Below are positions 1 through 9,667 of a stretch of DNA of 64,000 bases, in pieces. The position numbers and the translations under genes are program-made. How positions within the stretch are numbered: the first letter of the stretch is position 1; each line of letters begins with the position of its first letter. The stretch comes from Methylotenera_A sp044228245 (GTDB lineage Bacteria; Pseudomonadota; Gammaproteobacteria; Burkholderiales; Methylophilaceae). The notes below the pieces were generated by a model that worked only from the letters and a program-made list of their open reading frames with translations, searched no databases and was not told the origin of the DNA. The stretch covers positions 310,001-374,000 of the forward strand of contig JBGAVG010000001.1 of the NCBI GenBank assembly GCA_044228245.1, written 5' to 3'.

Positions 1-1216
1 ACCCATTCCAGGCAACAACCTCATCCTGTCTATAGATGGCAAATTACAGGAGATTGCCGAAACCGCTTTTGGAGAACGCAGAGGCGCACTGGTCGCCATT
101 AAACCGAGCACCGGTGAAGTGCTGGCCTTTGCCAGCATGCCGTCTTTTGACCCTAATTTATTCGTGGACGGCATTGATTTCGAAAACTGGAATGCACTTA
201 ATAACTCATTAGACAAACCCTTGATTAACCGGCCTTTGCGAGGCGTGTACCCGCCGGGATCAACATTCAAGCCTTTTGTGGCATTGGCAGGATTGGAGAA
301 TGCCAAACGCCAGCCACCCTTCAGCATCAGCGATGCGGGCTATTTTACGCTGCCAAACAGCAGGCACCGCTATCGCGACTGGAAGCCCGGCGGCCATGGC
401 AATGTGGATATGCGCCGTGCGATTACCGTTTCATGCGACACTTTCTTTTACGGGCTGGCGATGGAGTTAGGCATTGAGAGATTAACCAGTTTTGTGCGCC
501 ATTTCGGATTTGGCCAAAAAAGCGGCATCGACATCGCTCACGAAACCAGCGGCCTGTTGCCGACGCCTGAGTGGAAAATGCGCCGCTTCAAACAACCCTG
601 GTATATGGGCGAAACGGTCATTACCGGAATCGGCCAGGGTTATACCCTAGTGACGCCGATGCAGTTAGCCCAAGCCACGGCCATTCTGGCCAATAAAGGC
701 GTCACCATGCGCCCGCGTCTGGTTTCGGCTATTACGGACGCTAAAACTGGCGCAACCAGCCTGACCAAAGCCGTGGTGACTGACAAAATATCGGTGGATG
801 AAAAAAATCTGGAGATTGTTAAACTCGGCATGATAGACGTCACCCTGCCCGGGGGCACGGCGGTGAATGTCGGCGCTAACGCGGGCTATAGCATCGCGGC
901 AAAAACGGGGACCGCGCAAGTGGTGGGTATTAAACAAAACGAGAAATATGTCGAAAAGAACATCCATGAACGCCACCGTGACCATGCCTTATTTATTGCA
1001 TACGCCCCCGCAGACGACCCGAAAATCGCGCTGGCTGTGATTGTGGAAAATGGCGGCCATGGCGGCTCGGCCGCAGGGCCGATTGCACGCAAGGTCATGG
1101 ATTATTATTTGCTCGGAAAATTGCCAGCAGTTGAACCGTCCGCAGAACCAGACAATACGGCTGCTGCACCACTTAAGCCCGCTGAAAATGCACCCGAGGA
1201 AGAACCCTATGACTGA
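1..1216 (+). CDS. mrdA: Penicillin-binding protein 2, 3' part (peptidoglycan transpeptidase)
   Basis: This is the transpeptidase half of PBP2, the class B penicillin-binding protein that cross-links peptidoglycan during cell elongation. The reading frame is already open at base 2, so the start and the N-terminal dimerisation domain lie outside the window. The active-site motif S-T-F-K begins near base 260, an S-C-D motif (the SxN equivalent) lies near base 433, and K-T-G-T lies near base 902. The C-terminal tail is rich in Pro, Ala and Glu. rodA follows 8 bases downstream, the usual elongasome pairing, so the two are probably co-transcribed. The family call is secure; only the truncation by the window edge limits it. 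Confidence 0.95.
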   Translation, partial: PIPGNNLILSIDGKLQEIAETAFGERRGALVAIKPSTGEVLAFASMPSFDPNLFVDGIDFENWNALNNSLDKPLINRPLRGVYPPGSTFKPFVALAGLENAKRQPPFSISDAGYFTLPNSRHRYRDWKPGGHGNVDMRRAITVSCDTFFYGLAMELGIERLTSFVRHFGFGQKSGIDIAHETSGLLPTPEWKMRRFKQPWYMGETVITGIGQGYTLVTPMQLAQATAILANKGVTMRPRLVSAITDAKTGATSLTKAVVTDKISVDEKNLEIVKLGMIDVTLPGGTAVNVGANAGYSIAAKTGTAQVVGIKQNEKYVEKNIHERHRDHALFIAYAPADDPKIALAVIVENGGHGGSAAGPIARKVMDYYLLGKLPAVEPSAEPDNTAAAPLKPAENAPEEEPYD

Positions 1217-1224
1217 GAAACGCC

Positions 1225-2322
1225 ATGATTAGTCAATTGTTGCAAGGTTTGTTCAAGCATATTGATTCATTATTGATGGGTTGTTTGCTGTTTACAATAT
1301 TAGTGGGGCTGTTTGTGCTGTATAGCGCATCTGGACAAAACTTTGAACGTGTCAGCGCGCAACTGGTCAACATAGCCATTGCATTAAGTATCATGTGGCT
1401 GGTAGCCAACGTGCAGCCGCAACTGCTTGAACGTGTAGCTGTGCCAGTGTATCTATTGGGAGTAATTTTGCTAATTGGAGTTGCGTTGTTTGGAGATATC
1501 AGCCACGGCGCACGGCGCTGGCTGGATTTAGGCATTACCAAGATTCAGCCTTCAGAAATTATGCGTATCGCTGCTCCTATGATGCTGGCCTGGTTTTTTT
1601 CCAGACATGAAGCCAGCCCACGCATTATTGATTTTGTCATGGCTGCCGTACTGCTGTTGATTCCGGTCGCTTTAATCATGAAACAGCCAGATTTGGGAAC
1701 GGCTTTACTAGTCAGCGCATCCGGTTTTTTTGTGATTTTTTTAGCCGGCCTGAGCTGGCGGTTTATAGTCGGCGGAGGAATTCTCATTGGTGCCCTTACA
1801 CCCGTCTTTTGGTCAATGCTGCATGATTATCAAAGAAGACGGATCGAAATTCTGATTGACCCAACACAGGACCCGCTGGGTGCGGGTTACCACACCATAC
1901 AGGCAACCATTGCGCTGGGCTCTGGCGGCATGACAGGCAAAGGCTGGCTCAACGGCTCTCAGTCTCAATTGGACTTTTTACCCGAACGCACCACTGACTT
2001 TATTTTTGCAGTATTTGGCGAAGAATTTGGCATGGCAGGCAATCTCATGCTGCTGGTACTATTCAGCCTGATTATCGGCCGCGGCCTGATGATCGCCGCA
2101 CAGGCCAAGAGCACATTCGCGCGATTATTAGCCGGCAGCATTTCGCTTACCTTTTTTACTTATGCCTTTGTGAATATCGGCATGGTCAGCGGCATATTGC
2201 CCGTAGTTGGCGTGCCTTTACCACTGATTAGTTACGGTGGCACGTCTATGGTAAGCTTATTGCTAGGCTTTGGTATTTTGATGAGTATACAAACGCATAA
2301 GAAGCTCGTTGCTTCAGGATAA
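1225..2322 (+). CDS. rodA: Rod-shape-determining SEDS glycosyltransferase RodA
   Basis: RodA is the polytopic SEDS-family peptidoglycan polymerase that works with PBP2 in the elongasome. The 365-residue product is hydrophobic throughout, with about ten predicted membrane segments. It carries SEDS signatures: a GARRWLDLG stretch, a loop near residues 215-250 containing QSQLDFLPERTTDFIFA, and a C-terminal segment with GVPLPLISYGGTS. Length is normal for the family. The gene starts 8 bases after mrdA stops, which supports one transcription unit with mrdA and probably with rlpA and the dac gene downstream. Confidence 0.95.
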   Translation: MISQLLQGLFKHIDSLLMGCLLFTILVGLFVLYSASGQNFERVSAQLVNIAIALSIMWLVANVQPQLLERVAVPVYLLGVILLIGVALFGDISHGARRWLDLGITKIQPSEIMRIAAPMMLAWFFSRHEASPRIIDFVMAAVLLLIPVALIMKQPDLGTALLVSASGFFVIFLAGLSWRFIVGGGILIGALTPVFWSMLHDYQRRRIEILIDPTQDPLGAGYHTIQATIALGSGGMTGKGWLNGSQSQLDFLPERTTDFIFAVFGEEFGMAGNLMLLVLFSLIIGRGLMIAAQAKSTFARLLAGSISLTFFTYAFVNIGMVSGILPVVGVPLPLISYGGTSMVSLLLGFGILMSIQTHKKLVASG

Positions 2323-2359
2323 AGCAGCCTCAAAAAAATCACAAGTTGAGAATTTGAAA

Positions 2360-3331
2360 ATGAAAGTAAAAACGTATTTTGTTTTATTTTGCTGTGTATG
2401 TTTAGTCGCTTGCGGCGGAACGCGCGCTGTTAAGCCCACGCCCGCCCCGCCCGACATTGCCAGCAAACCTGCTACGGCCAAACCGGGCGCATACTATCTG
2501 GACGATGGTCCTGGCGACAATCCACCCAGCGATATTGACAGCATTCCCAATGCCGTCCCCAAAAAAGAACCTTTATTAGAGCGCTCCAACAAACCTTACA
2601 AGGCACTTGGTGAGGTTTACACGCCCATGACCAGTTATCAGCCTTACAAGCAGGTTGGGGTTGCTTCCTGGTATGGCAGACGCTATCACGGTAAAAACAC
2701 TTCCAGTGGCGAGGTGTACGATATGTACAGCATGTCGGCGGCACATCCCACGCTACCATTGCCCAGCTACGTCAAGGTTACCAACCCGGCCAATGGCCGT
2801 TTTGTGGTGGTGCGTGTGAACGACCGGGGGCCTTTCAAAAACAACCGCATCATTGATCTGTCTTACGCAGCAGCTTATAAACTGCGCTTCTCGGCACAAG
2901 GCAGCACGGTGGTGCAAGTGGAGGCCATTGACGCGAACAATACCTCTCCAAGCTACGTGGCCAGCTATACACAGGCTGTTAACACAACGCCCGTAGCAGC
3001 AACGACATCTACTGCTACAGCCATCCCCGCTTCAACACAAACGATTGCCACAAAACCAGCCAGCCCGCCGCCAGCGAATAACAACTCAAACATGCAAACG
3101 ACTGAATACTTTGTTCAAGCCGGGGCGTTCAAGAACGAAACTAATGCAGAATTGTTAGTAAAAAAAATCCAGAGCCTGGATATTGAGCAAAATGCCGGCA
3201 TCAACAAAGTGTATAATAACGGCCTGTACCGCTTAAAGCTTGGGCCTTACGAGAACAAGCTAGAGGCCGATAAAGTAGCCGCGAGCATTCGCAGACAACT
3301 TAACATATCCACAATCACGACCAATCAATAA
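2360..3331 (+). CDS. rlpA: RlpA-like septal ring lytic transglycosylase, lipoprotein
   Basis: RlpA is an outer-membrane lipoprotein that cleaves denuded glycan strands at the septum in some proteobacteria. The ATG at 2360 is chosen because it gives a lipoprotein signal peptide with the lipobox L-V-A-C. An upstream TTG in the same frame would overlap rodA and bury this signal. A double-psi beta-barrel region follows (ASWYGRRYHGKNTSSGE, then VRVNDRGPF), then a Pro/Ala/Thr linker, then a C-terminal SPOR domain beginning near YFVQAGAFKNE that would bind denuded peptidoglycan. It sits between rodA and a D,D-carboxypeptidase gene, as in many Gram-negative bacteria. Confidence 0.92.
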   Translation: MKVKTYFVLFCCVCLVACGGTRAVKPTPAPPDIASKPATAKPGAYYLDDGPGDNPPSDIDSIPNAVPKKEPLLERSNKPYKALGEVYTPMTSYQPYKQVGVASWYGRRYHGKNTSSGEVYDMYSMSAAHPTLPLPSYVKVTNPANGRFVVVRVNDRGPFKNNRIIDLSYAAAYKLRFSAQGSTVVQVEAIDANNTSPSYVASYTQAVNTTPVAATTSTATAIPASTQTIATKPASPPPANNNSNMQTTEYFVQAGAFKNETNAELLVKKIQSLDIEQNAGINKVYNNGLYRLKLGPYENKLEADKVAASIRRQLNISTITTNQ

Positions 3332-3350
3332 CTGACTATTCAATTTATTT

Positions 3351-4490
3351 ATGCGCTTACCTTTTAGTATTTCATTTTTTATTTCCTTGATCATGTTGCC
3401 ATTGTCTGGATTGGCCGCACAAATTGCCCCACCACCTGCCTTAGCAGTAAAGGCTTATTTACTACGCGATTTTAATAGCGGTAATATCATTGCTTCTTAT
3501 CAAAAAGATGAGCGTGTCGAGCCCGCATCGCTTACCAAGATTATGACCGCTTACCTCACATTCGACGCAATTAAGCATGGACATTTGAAGCTCGATCAAG
3601 CGCTGCCAGTAAGTGAAAAAGCATGGAAAGCTGAGGGGTCCAAGATGTTTATTGAACCCAATAAACCTGTCACAGTAGACGAGCTTTTGCATGGCATGAT
3701 TATTCAATCTGGCAACGATGCATCCGTGACATTAGCAATTGGTGTAGCAGGATCAGAAGAACAGTTTGCTGATATGATGAACAAGCAGGCGGCCAAACTA
3801 GGCATGACCAATACGCATTACATGAATGCCACTGGCTTGCCAGATCAAAACCACTATACCACCGCGAATGATTTAGCCATATTAGCCAACGCGTTAATCC
3901 GCGATTTCCCTCAGGAATATAAGCGACTGTACTCAGTTAAAGAATACACCTATAACAAAATTACACAGCCAAACCGCAACCGCTTGCTATGGCTGGATGC
4001 CAGCGTAGACGGCATGAAAACCGGGCATACCAATACTGCGGGCTACTGCCTGATCGCCTCTTCAAAACGTGACCACTCACGCTTGATTTCCGTGGTATTA
4101 GGTGCTGCTTCGGAAGCCATGCGCGCGACTGAAAGCCAAAAACTGCTCAATTACGGCTTTCAGTTTTACGAATCCACTTTAGTCTATAAACAGGCGCAGA
4201 CCATCAATACCTTGCGTGTTTATAAAGGTCAAAGCAAAACGGTAGCAGGCACGGTTACCAAGGATTTTTATTTAACGCTGCCTAAAGGCGACTACGTGCG
4301 CGTGAAGGCCAGCATGATCAGCCAGCAACCCTTAATCGCGCCTATCAAAGCCGGGCAGGAGATCGGAAAAATAAGATTCACACTGGATGGAAAAACCATT
4401 AACGAACAAAAACTGGTAGCCGCTACTGCAGTGGAAGAAGCAGGTTTTTTTGGCAGAATTCCTGACAGCATTAGATTACTTATTCAATAG
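3351..4490 (+). CDS. dacC: D-alanyl-D-alanine carboxypeptidase (PBP5/6 family)
   Basis: This low-molecular-mass penicillin-binding protein removes the terminal D-Ala from peptidoglycan stem peptides in the periplasm. It has an N-terminal signal peptide of about 23 residues. All three catalytic motifs are visible: S-L-T-K (within EPASLTKIM), S-G-N (IIQSGNDAS) and K-T-G (DGMKTGHTN). A C-terminal beta-rich PBP5 domain follows and ends in an amphipathic stretch (FFGRIPDSIRLLIQ) that is probably the membrane anchor. At 379 residues it is normal length. The paralogue name (dacA, dacC or dacD) cannot be settled from sequence alone. It forms part of the mrdA-rodA-rlpA gene string. Confidence 0.93.
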   Translation: MRLPFSISFFISLIMLPLSGLAAQIAPPPALAVKAYLLRDFNSGNIIASYQKDERVEPASLTKIMTAYLTFDAIKHGHLKLDQALPVSEKAWKAEGSKMFIEPNKPVTVDELLHGMIIQSGNDASVTLAIGVAGSEEQFADMMNKQAAKLGMTNTHYMNATGLPDQNHYTTANDLAILANALIRDFPQEYKRLYSVKEYTYNKITQPNRNRLLWLDASVDGMKTGHTNTAGYCLIASSKRDHSRLISVVLGAASEAMRATESQKLLNYGFQFYESTLVYKQAQTINTLRVYKGQSKTVAGTVTKDFYLTLPKGDYVRVKASMISQQPLIAPIKAGQEIGKIRFTLDGKTINEQKLVAATAVEEAGFFGRIPDSIRLLIQ

Positions 4491-4497
4491 AACTGAC

Positions 4498-4794
4498 ATG
4501 TCTACAGGCAAAAAAACTGCTGAAAACACAGTGCCCCAGGAAACCTTAATCGAGTTTCCCTGCGATTTTCCCATTAAGGTCATGGGTGAAACGCATGCAG
4601 ATTTCGCCAACGAAATGATTAAAACCATTCAAGCACTGAACCCAGGTTTTAATGCAGCCCAGATTGAAATGCGCGGTAGCTCTGGCGGAAAATATATCAG
4701 CCTAACTTGCACCGTCTACGTGACATCCAAGCCGCAACTGGATGATATCTACCGCGCTTTGACCCGCCATAGCATGGTAAAAGTCGTGCTTTAA
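4498..4794 (+). CDS. ybeD: DUF493 (YbeD-like) protein
   Basis: This small cytoplasmic protein belongs to the YbeD/DUF493 family, which has an ACT-like fold and no firmly assigned biochemical role. The ATG at 4498 gives a 98-residue product, 7 bases after the dac stop; earlier in-frame starts would overlap dac. The family-typical parts are IEFPCDFPIKVMG near the N-terminus and SSGGKYISLTCTVYVTS in the middle. In many proteobacteria this gene lies between a dac carboxypeptidase and lipB, exactly as here, so the order supports the call. A regulatory role is sometimes suggested from the fold, but nothing in this sequence shows it. Confidence 0.88.
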   Translation: MSTGKKTAENTVPQETLIEFPCDFPIKVMGETHADFANEMIKTIQALNPGFNAAQIEMRGSSGGKYISLTCTVYVTSKPQLDDIYRALTRHSMVKVVL

Positions 4795-4804
4795 CAATTT
4801 AGCC

Positions 4805-5410
4805 ATGGCAGTCATTAGCCGGGATCTGGGCCGCACTGATTACCAAAGCACGCTGCAGGCCATGCAAGCGTTCACTGCCGGTCGCACCTCTCAAACTCCA
4901 GATGAAATATGGCTTACAGAACACGATGCGGTTTATACGCTCGGATTAAACCGCAGGGATATACGCTTCCCAGAAAACAATATCCCGGTCGTGTTGGTAG
5001 ATAGAGGCGGTAAAATTACTTACCACGGCCCGGGCCAGGTTGTTATTTATTTGCTCATCGATTTAAAGCGCCGCAATCTGAATGTGCGACAGCTCGTCAA
5101 TATTATCGAAACGACTATCATTGACCTGTTGACGCAGCATCAAATTTACGCAGTCACCAATAAAGACGCACCGGGAGTTTATATTGACGATAAAAAAATC
5201 GCCTCACTTGGTTTACGCCTAAAAAATAATTGCTGTTATCATGGGCTGAGTTTGAACGTGGACATGGATTTATCCCCATTCGAAGCCATTGATCCTTGCG
5301 GCTATGCGGGCCTGCTAATGACGCAAACCAAAGACTTCGACATCCCCCAGACCGCACAGGAACTAGGCAAACAATTGCTGCAAAAATTATCCGAGAATTT
5401 GAATCAATGA
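4805..5410 (+). CDS. lipB: Octanoyltransferase (lipoate biosynthesis)
   Basis: LipB moves octanoyl groups from acyl carrier protein to the lipoyl domains of 2-oxoacid dehydrogenases and the glycine cleavage H protein. The 201-residue product has the RGGKITYHGPGQ signature near residues 67-78, the catalytic Lys in DDKKIASLG (Lys131) and the acyl-thioester Cys165 in DPCGYAG. The stop codon overlaps the start of lipA (ATGA), so translation is probably coupled and the two act in sequence: octanoylation, then sulfur insertion. Confidence 0.95.
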   Translation: MAVISRDLGRTDYQSTLQAMQAFTAGRTSQTPDEIWLTEHDAVYTLGLNRRDIRFPENNIPVVLVDRGGKITYHGPGQVVIYLLIDLKRRNLNVRQLVNIIETTIIDLLTQHQIYAVTNKDAPGVYIDDKKIASLGLRLKNNCCYHGLSLNVDMDLSPFEAIDPCGYAGLLMTQTKDFDIPQTAQELGKQLLQKLSENLNQ

Positions 5411-6357
5411 CCGAACCAATCTTAAAGAAAGTCGCAGGCGTCAAACAGATTGATGCTGAAAAAACTGCGCGTATTCCAATCAAAATCGTTCCGCAGCCCA
5501 TGCTGCGCAAACCGGAATGGATACGCATGAAAGCGCCGGATTCGGCGCGCTTTCAGGAGATTAAACGCGTATTGCGCGAAAATAACCTGCATACTGTTTG
5601 CGAAGAAGCGAGCTGCCCCAATATCGGCGAGTGCTTCAGCGGCGGCACTGCGACATTCATGATTCTGGGTGACATTTGCACCCGCCGCTGCCCATTTTGT
5701 GATGTGGCGCATGGCAAGCCGTTACCGCCAGACTCTGCAGAACCTGAAAATTTGGCGCGTACCATCGCACAAATGCAGCTTAAATACGTGGTCATTACCA
5801 GTGTCGACCGTGACGATTTAAAAGACGGTGGAGCGCAGCATTTTGTCGATTGCATCCACGCCGTGCGAGAACAATCACCCGACATCAAAATTGAAATTCT
5901 AGTGCCGGATTTCCGCGGCCGCTTGGATGTCGCGCTGGAAATTCTTCGCAAAGCGCCACCCGATGTGATGAACCACAATCTGGAAACCGTGCCGCGCCTG
6001 TATAAGCAGGCACGCCCAGGGTCGGATTACCAGAACTCGCTCAATTTGCTTAAAGCCTTTAACCAGATGTACCCGCACATTCTCACCAAATCCGGCTTGA
6101 TGCTAGGCTTGGGTGAAACTGATGACGAGATTTTACAGGTCATGCAGGATTTGCGCGCGCATCATGTCAGCATGCTTACGCTGGGCCAATATTTGCAACC
6201 CAGCGTGCATCATCTGCCGGTGATGCGTTATGTGGAACCCGCCGTTTTTGATGCATTAAAACAAAAAGCCGACGCCATGGGCTTTAATAATGCCGCCAGC
6301 GGCCCCATGGTAAGAAGTAGCTATCATGCGGATTTGCAAGCGCATCAATTAACATAG
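5407..6357 (+). CDS. lipA: Lipoyl synthase (radical SAM)
   Basis: LipA inserts two sulfur atoms into protein-bound octanoyl chains by radical SAM chemistry. The ATG at 5407 overlaps the lipB stop and gives 316 residues, the usual length; earlier in-frame starts lie inside lipB. Both iron-sulfur clusters are accounted for: the auxiliary cluster cysteines at 65, 70 and 76 (CEEASCPNIGEC) and the radical SAM cysteines at 91, 95 and 98 (CTRRCPFC). The C-terminal RSSYHAD motif, whose first Ser ligates the auxiliary cluster, is present. Confidence 0.97.
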   Translation: MTEPILKKVAGVKQIDAEKTARIPIKIVPQPMLRKPEWIRMKAPDSARFQEIKRVLRENNLHTVCEEASCPNIGECFSGGTATFMILGDICTRRCPFCDVAHGKPLPPDSAEPENLARTIAQMQLKYVVITSVDRDDLKDGGAQHFVDCIHAVREQSPDIKIEILVPDFRGRLDVALEILRKAPPDVMNHNLETVPRLYKQARPGSDYQNSLNLLKAFNQMYPHILTKSGLMLGLGETDDEILQVMQDLRAHHVSMLTLGQYLQPSVHHLPVMRYVEPAVFDALKQKADAMGFNNAASGPMVRSSYHADLQAHQLT

Positions 6358-6366
6358 AAAGACAAC

Positions 6367-7662
6367 ATGGTTCCACATTTAACCACCGCACTGAACGGCC
6401 CGCTGCTTGGCCTGGAAAAGCGCATGCTGGAAGCGATGCCGATGATTGAACACTGGTTCCGCACACAGTGGCTGGAATATGCCTCGCCATTTTATGCCAG
6501 TGTCGATTTGCGCAATTCCGGCTTTAAACTTGCCCCTGTCGATACCAATTTGTTTCCTGGCGGCTTTAACAACCTTAACCCGGAATTTTTACCCTTAAGC
6601 GTACAGGCGGCGATGATGGCCATTGAAAAAGTATGTCCCGAAGCACACCGCTTGCTCATCATCCCCGAAAATCATACGCGCAACACCTACTACCTGCGCA
6701 ATGTGGTTGAGCTGGTCAATATCATGAAAGCGGCGGGTCTGGATGTGCGTGTTGGCAGTATTTCGCCCGAAATTACCCAGCCTACCACGCTGGAAACGCA
6801 TGATGGACATCACTTATTGCTAGAGCCCGTAGTGCGGGTTGGCAATCGCATCAAGCTCATTCACAAAGCGCTTGGCGACTTTGACAGCTGCGCGATTCTA
6901 CTGAATAACGATCTGTCGGCAGGCATTCCGGATATCCTTAAAAATCTGGAACAAAATCTAATTCCGCCGCTGCATGCCGGCTGGAGCACGCGCCGCAAGT
7001 CGCAGCATTTTTCTGCCTATAACCGTGTAGTTGCGGATTTTGCAAAGCTGCTGGAAATTGATGAATGGCTGCTCAATCCATACTTTGAAACCTGCGGTGA
7101 AATTGATTTTCACGCTCGGACAGGCGAAGAATGCCTGGCCTTAAAAGTTGAACAATTACTGACAAAAATCAAAGCCAAATATGTGGAATATGGCGTTACA
7201 CAAGACCCGTTTGTAATTGTCAAAGCCGATGCCGGCACCTACGGGATGGGCATTATGACGGTAAAATCTCCCGATGATGTGCGCGATTTAAACCGCAAGG
7301 CACGCAATAAAATGTCGGTGGTAAAAGAGGGTTTACAAGTCACTGAGGTGATTATTCAAGAGGGTGTATATACCTTTGAGAGCATCAATGAGGCTGTTGC
7401 AGAGCCAGTGGTGTACATGATGGATCACTTTGTGATTGGCGGTTTTTACCGCGTGCATACCGGGCGCGGCGTGGATGAGAACCTTAATGCGCCAGGCTCG
7501 CACTTTGTGCCATTGGCGTTTGAAAAGCCCTGTACTCTGCCCGATTGTGCTGACGCACCCGACACTGCGCCAAACCGTTTTTATGCTTACGGCGTGGTTG
7601 CCCGCCTGGCTCTGCTTGCGGCAGCCATTGAGTTACAGGAAAATGATCCGCTAAATCAATAA
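6367..7662 (+). CDS. gshA: Glutamate-cysteine ligase, proteobacterial GshA type
   Basis: This enzyme makes gamma-glutamylcysteine, the first step of glutathione synthesis. The 431-residue protein resembles the GshA family found in many beta- and gammaproteobacteria, which is distinct from the E. coli GshA fold. A nucleotide-binding region is suggested by FVIVKADAGTYGMGIMTV near residues 279-296. gshB starts 6 bases after the stop, so both glutathione steps are in one operon. In methylotrophs glutathione may also serve formaldehyde handling; that is context only. Confidence 0.93.
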   Translation: MVPHLTTALNGPLLGLEKRMLEAMPMIEHWFRTQWLEYASPFYASVDLRNSGFKLAPVDTNLFPGGFNNLNPEFLPLSVQAAMMAIEKVCPEAHRLLIIPENHTRNTYYLRNVVELVNIMKAAGLDVRVGSISPEITQPTTLETHDGHHLLLEPVVRVGNRIKLIHKALGDFDSCAILLNNDLSAGIPDILKNLEQNLIPPLHAGWSTRRKSQHFSAYNRVVADFAKLLEIDEWLLNPYFETCGEIDFHARTGEECLALKVEQLLTKIKAKYVEYGVTQDPFVIVKADAGTYGMGIMTVKSPDDVRDLNRKARNKMSVVKEGLQVTEVIIQEGVYTFESINEAVAEPVVYMMDHFVIGGFYRVHTGRGVDENLNAPGSHFVPLAFEKPCTLPDCADAPDTAPNRFYAYGVVARLALLAAAIELQENDPLNQ

Positions 7663-7668
7663 CTATTT

Positions 7669-8601
7669 ATGAAACTACTATTCATTCTCGACCCGCTGGA
7701 GAGCTTAAAAAGCCATAAAGACACCAGCCTGGCAATCATGCGCGAGGCCAGTGAGCGCAGGCATGTCTTGTATGTGTGCGAGCAGCATGATGTGTTTTTG
7801 CATAATGCATCGGTTAAAGTGAATGCCAAAAAATTTCAATTCGTAGATGCCTTAGATTGGTATGCGCTCGATGCGGCTGAAGAAGTTTTACCTCAGCATT
7901 TCGACGCAATCCTGATGCGCAAAGACCCGCCGTTTGATAATGAATATTTGTACAGCTCCTATTTACTCGAACTGGCCGTTCAGCAGGGCGCCCGCGTGAT
8001 CAATAACCCCAGCGCCGTGCGTAGCTGGAATGAGAAATTATCCATCGCCAAATTTCCGCAATTTGCGCCTGAGTTTCTAGTCACAAGCCGCAATGACTTG
8101 ATTCGTGGATTTTTGGCCACGCATCAGGATATTGTTGTAAAACCGCTTGACGGCATGGGCGGTAGCGGTGTGTTCCGGCTCACACAGGCTGATCCCAATA
8201 TCGGCGTGATTCTGGAAACGATTACCAGGTTCGAAACGCAAACCGTGATGGCGCAACGCTATTTGCCAGAAATCCAGCAGGGCGATAAGCGCATTATCGT
8301 GATTAATGGCGACCCGCTGCCTTATGCGCTGGCTCGCATCCCCAAAGCGGGTGAAACGCGCGGCAACCTAGCTGCAGGCGGCACTGGCGTTGCACAGCCG
8401 CTTACGCAGCGCGATTTGGAAATCGCCACAACCATCGGCAAAACACTTAAACAGGAAGGTCTGTTTTTAGTGGGTCTTGATGTGATTGGCGAATATCTCA
8501 CCGAAATTAACGTGACCAGCCCGACCGGCATGGTAGAAATTGCCGCGCAAACCTCCTGCAAACCTGCACAACTTTTTATGCAAGCGCTGGAAGGAAGTTA
8601 G
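7669..8601 (+). CDS. gshB: Glutathione synthetase
   Basis: GshB joins glycine to gamma-glutamylcysteine with ATP. The 310-residue product shows the ATP-grasp signature: DIVVKPLDGMGGSGVFR near residues 148-164, a PEIQQGDKRIIVINGDP stretch, and LVGLDVIGEYLTEINVTSPTG near the C-terminus with the metal-binding Glu-Asn pair. Length is standard. It follows gshA directly, and the apbE-like gene starts 16 bases after it, so transcription may continue into that cluster. Confidence 0.96.
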   Translation: MKLLFILDPLESLKSHKDTSLAIMREASERRHVLYVCEQHDVFLHNASVKVNAKKFQFVDALDWYALDAAEEVLPQHFDAILMRKDPPFDNEYLYSSYLLELAVQQGARVINNPSAVRSWNEKLSIAKFPQFAPEFLVTSRNDLIRGFLATHQDIVVKPLDGMGGSGVFRLTQADPNIGVILETITRFETQTVMAQRYLPEIQQGDKRIIVINGDPLPYALARIPKAGETRGNLAAGGTGVAQPLTQRDLEIATTIGKTLKQEGLFLVGLDVIGEYLTEINVTSPTGMVEIAAQTSCKPAQLFMQALEGS

Positions 8602-8617
8602 AAATATAGTTACGCCT

Positions 8618-9667
8618 ATGCGCTTATTTCTCATTTTCTTCCTTGGCTTCTTGCTGGCTGGCTGCACAAAACCAGAACCGCTCTACAACACCCAAAGCTA
8701 TGTGTTTGGCACGCTGGTTGATATCACCATTTACGGCGAATCAGAAGCAAAAGCGCAAACCCTTTCCAATGAGATTATCCGCAACTTTCAGTCGCTGCAT
8801 AACCGCTTGCACGCCTGGCACCCAAGTGAGCTTAAGACGCTAAACCAGGGGTTTTCGCAAGGCAAAACGCCTGCCGCCATCCAGCCCGATGTTGCAAAGA
8901 TGATTGCCGATGCTGCCAAGTTATCCATTCAATCTAAAGGTGCTTTCAACCCTGCTATTGGTGGGCTGATTGAAGCATGGGGGTTTCATCACGATGAATT
9001 CAAGCCGGTTGAAGTAGATGAAAATAAGCTACGAAACTTAGTGCAAGCCAACCCGCAAATGTCGGACATTATCATTCAAAATGGCAAAGTGTTTAGTAAT
9101 AACTCTAGCGTACAGCTTGACTTGGGTGGCTATGCCAAGGGCTATGCGCTGGATATTGCCTTAGCTTATTTACGCCAGCAAGGCGCAAAAAATGCGCTCA
9201 TTAACATCGGCGGCAATATCATCGCGCTTGGTAAACATGGCGAAAAGCCCTGGCGCGTAGGCATCCAGCACCCGCGCAAACCCAATGCGATTGCCACGCT
9301 GGATCTTGAAAGCGGCTGGGCAATCGGCACCTCGGGTGATTATCAGCGCTACTTTGAGCTTGAGGGCAAGCGTTACTGCCACGTTATTGACCCTGCCACC
9401 GGCTACCCCGTGCAAGGTGTAGAGTCAGTGACCGTACTGATTCCACCGCAAAACAATGCAGGAACGTTGTCCGACGTGGCCTCCAAGCCTATTTTCATCG
9501 CCAAGCCGGAAGCGCGTGCAGAGGCTGCCAAAGCAATGGGGGTAGAAAATTTTCTTGTGATTGAATCTGCAGACAAGATTCTGGTGAGCAAGGCGATGTT
9601 AAAACGTATTGCCTGGTTAGACAAAGAGGCTGCTAAACATGCCGCTCAAATTCAGCCGTCATCCTAA
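8618..9667 (+). CDS. apbE: FAD:protein FMN transferase ApbE, lipoprotein
   Basis: ApbE enzymes attach FMN covalently to Thr or Ser of extracytoplasmic redox proteins. The ATG at 8618 lies just after gshB and gives a lipoprotein signal with lipobox L-A-G-C near residue 16; an upstream in-frame start would overlap gshB and hide the signal. Family features include TLVDITIYGE near the N-terminus, GGLIEAWGFH, a VQLDLGGYAKGYALD stretch, ALINIGGNIIALG and GTSGDYQRYFE. The product is 349 residues. The 3' end overlaps the next gene by 29 bases, suggesting coupled expression. No obvious flavinylation target is in the window. Confidence 0.94.
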   Translation: MRLFLIFFLGFLLAGCTKPEPLYNTQSYVFGTLVDITIYGESEAKAQTLSNEIIRNFQSLHNRLHAWHPSELKTLNQGFSQGKTPAAIQPDVAKMIADAAKLSIQSKGAFNPAIGGLIEAWGFHHDEFKPVEVDENKLRNLVQANPQMSDIIIQNGKVFSNNSSVQLDLGGYAKGYALDIALAYLRQQGAKNALINIGGNIIALGKHGEKPWRVGIQHPRKPNAIATLDLESGWAIGTSGDYQRYFELEGKRYCHVIDPATGYPVQGVESVTVLIPPQNNAGTLSDVASKPIFIAKPEARAEAAKAMGVENFLVIESADKILVSKAMLKRIAWLDKEAAKHAAQIQPSS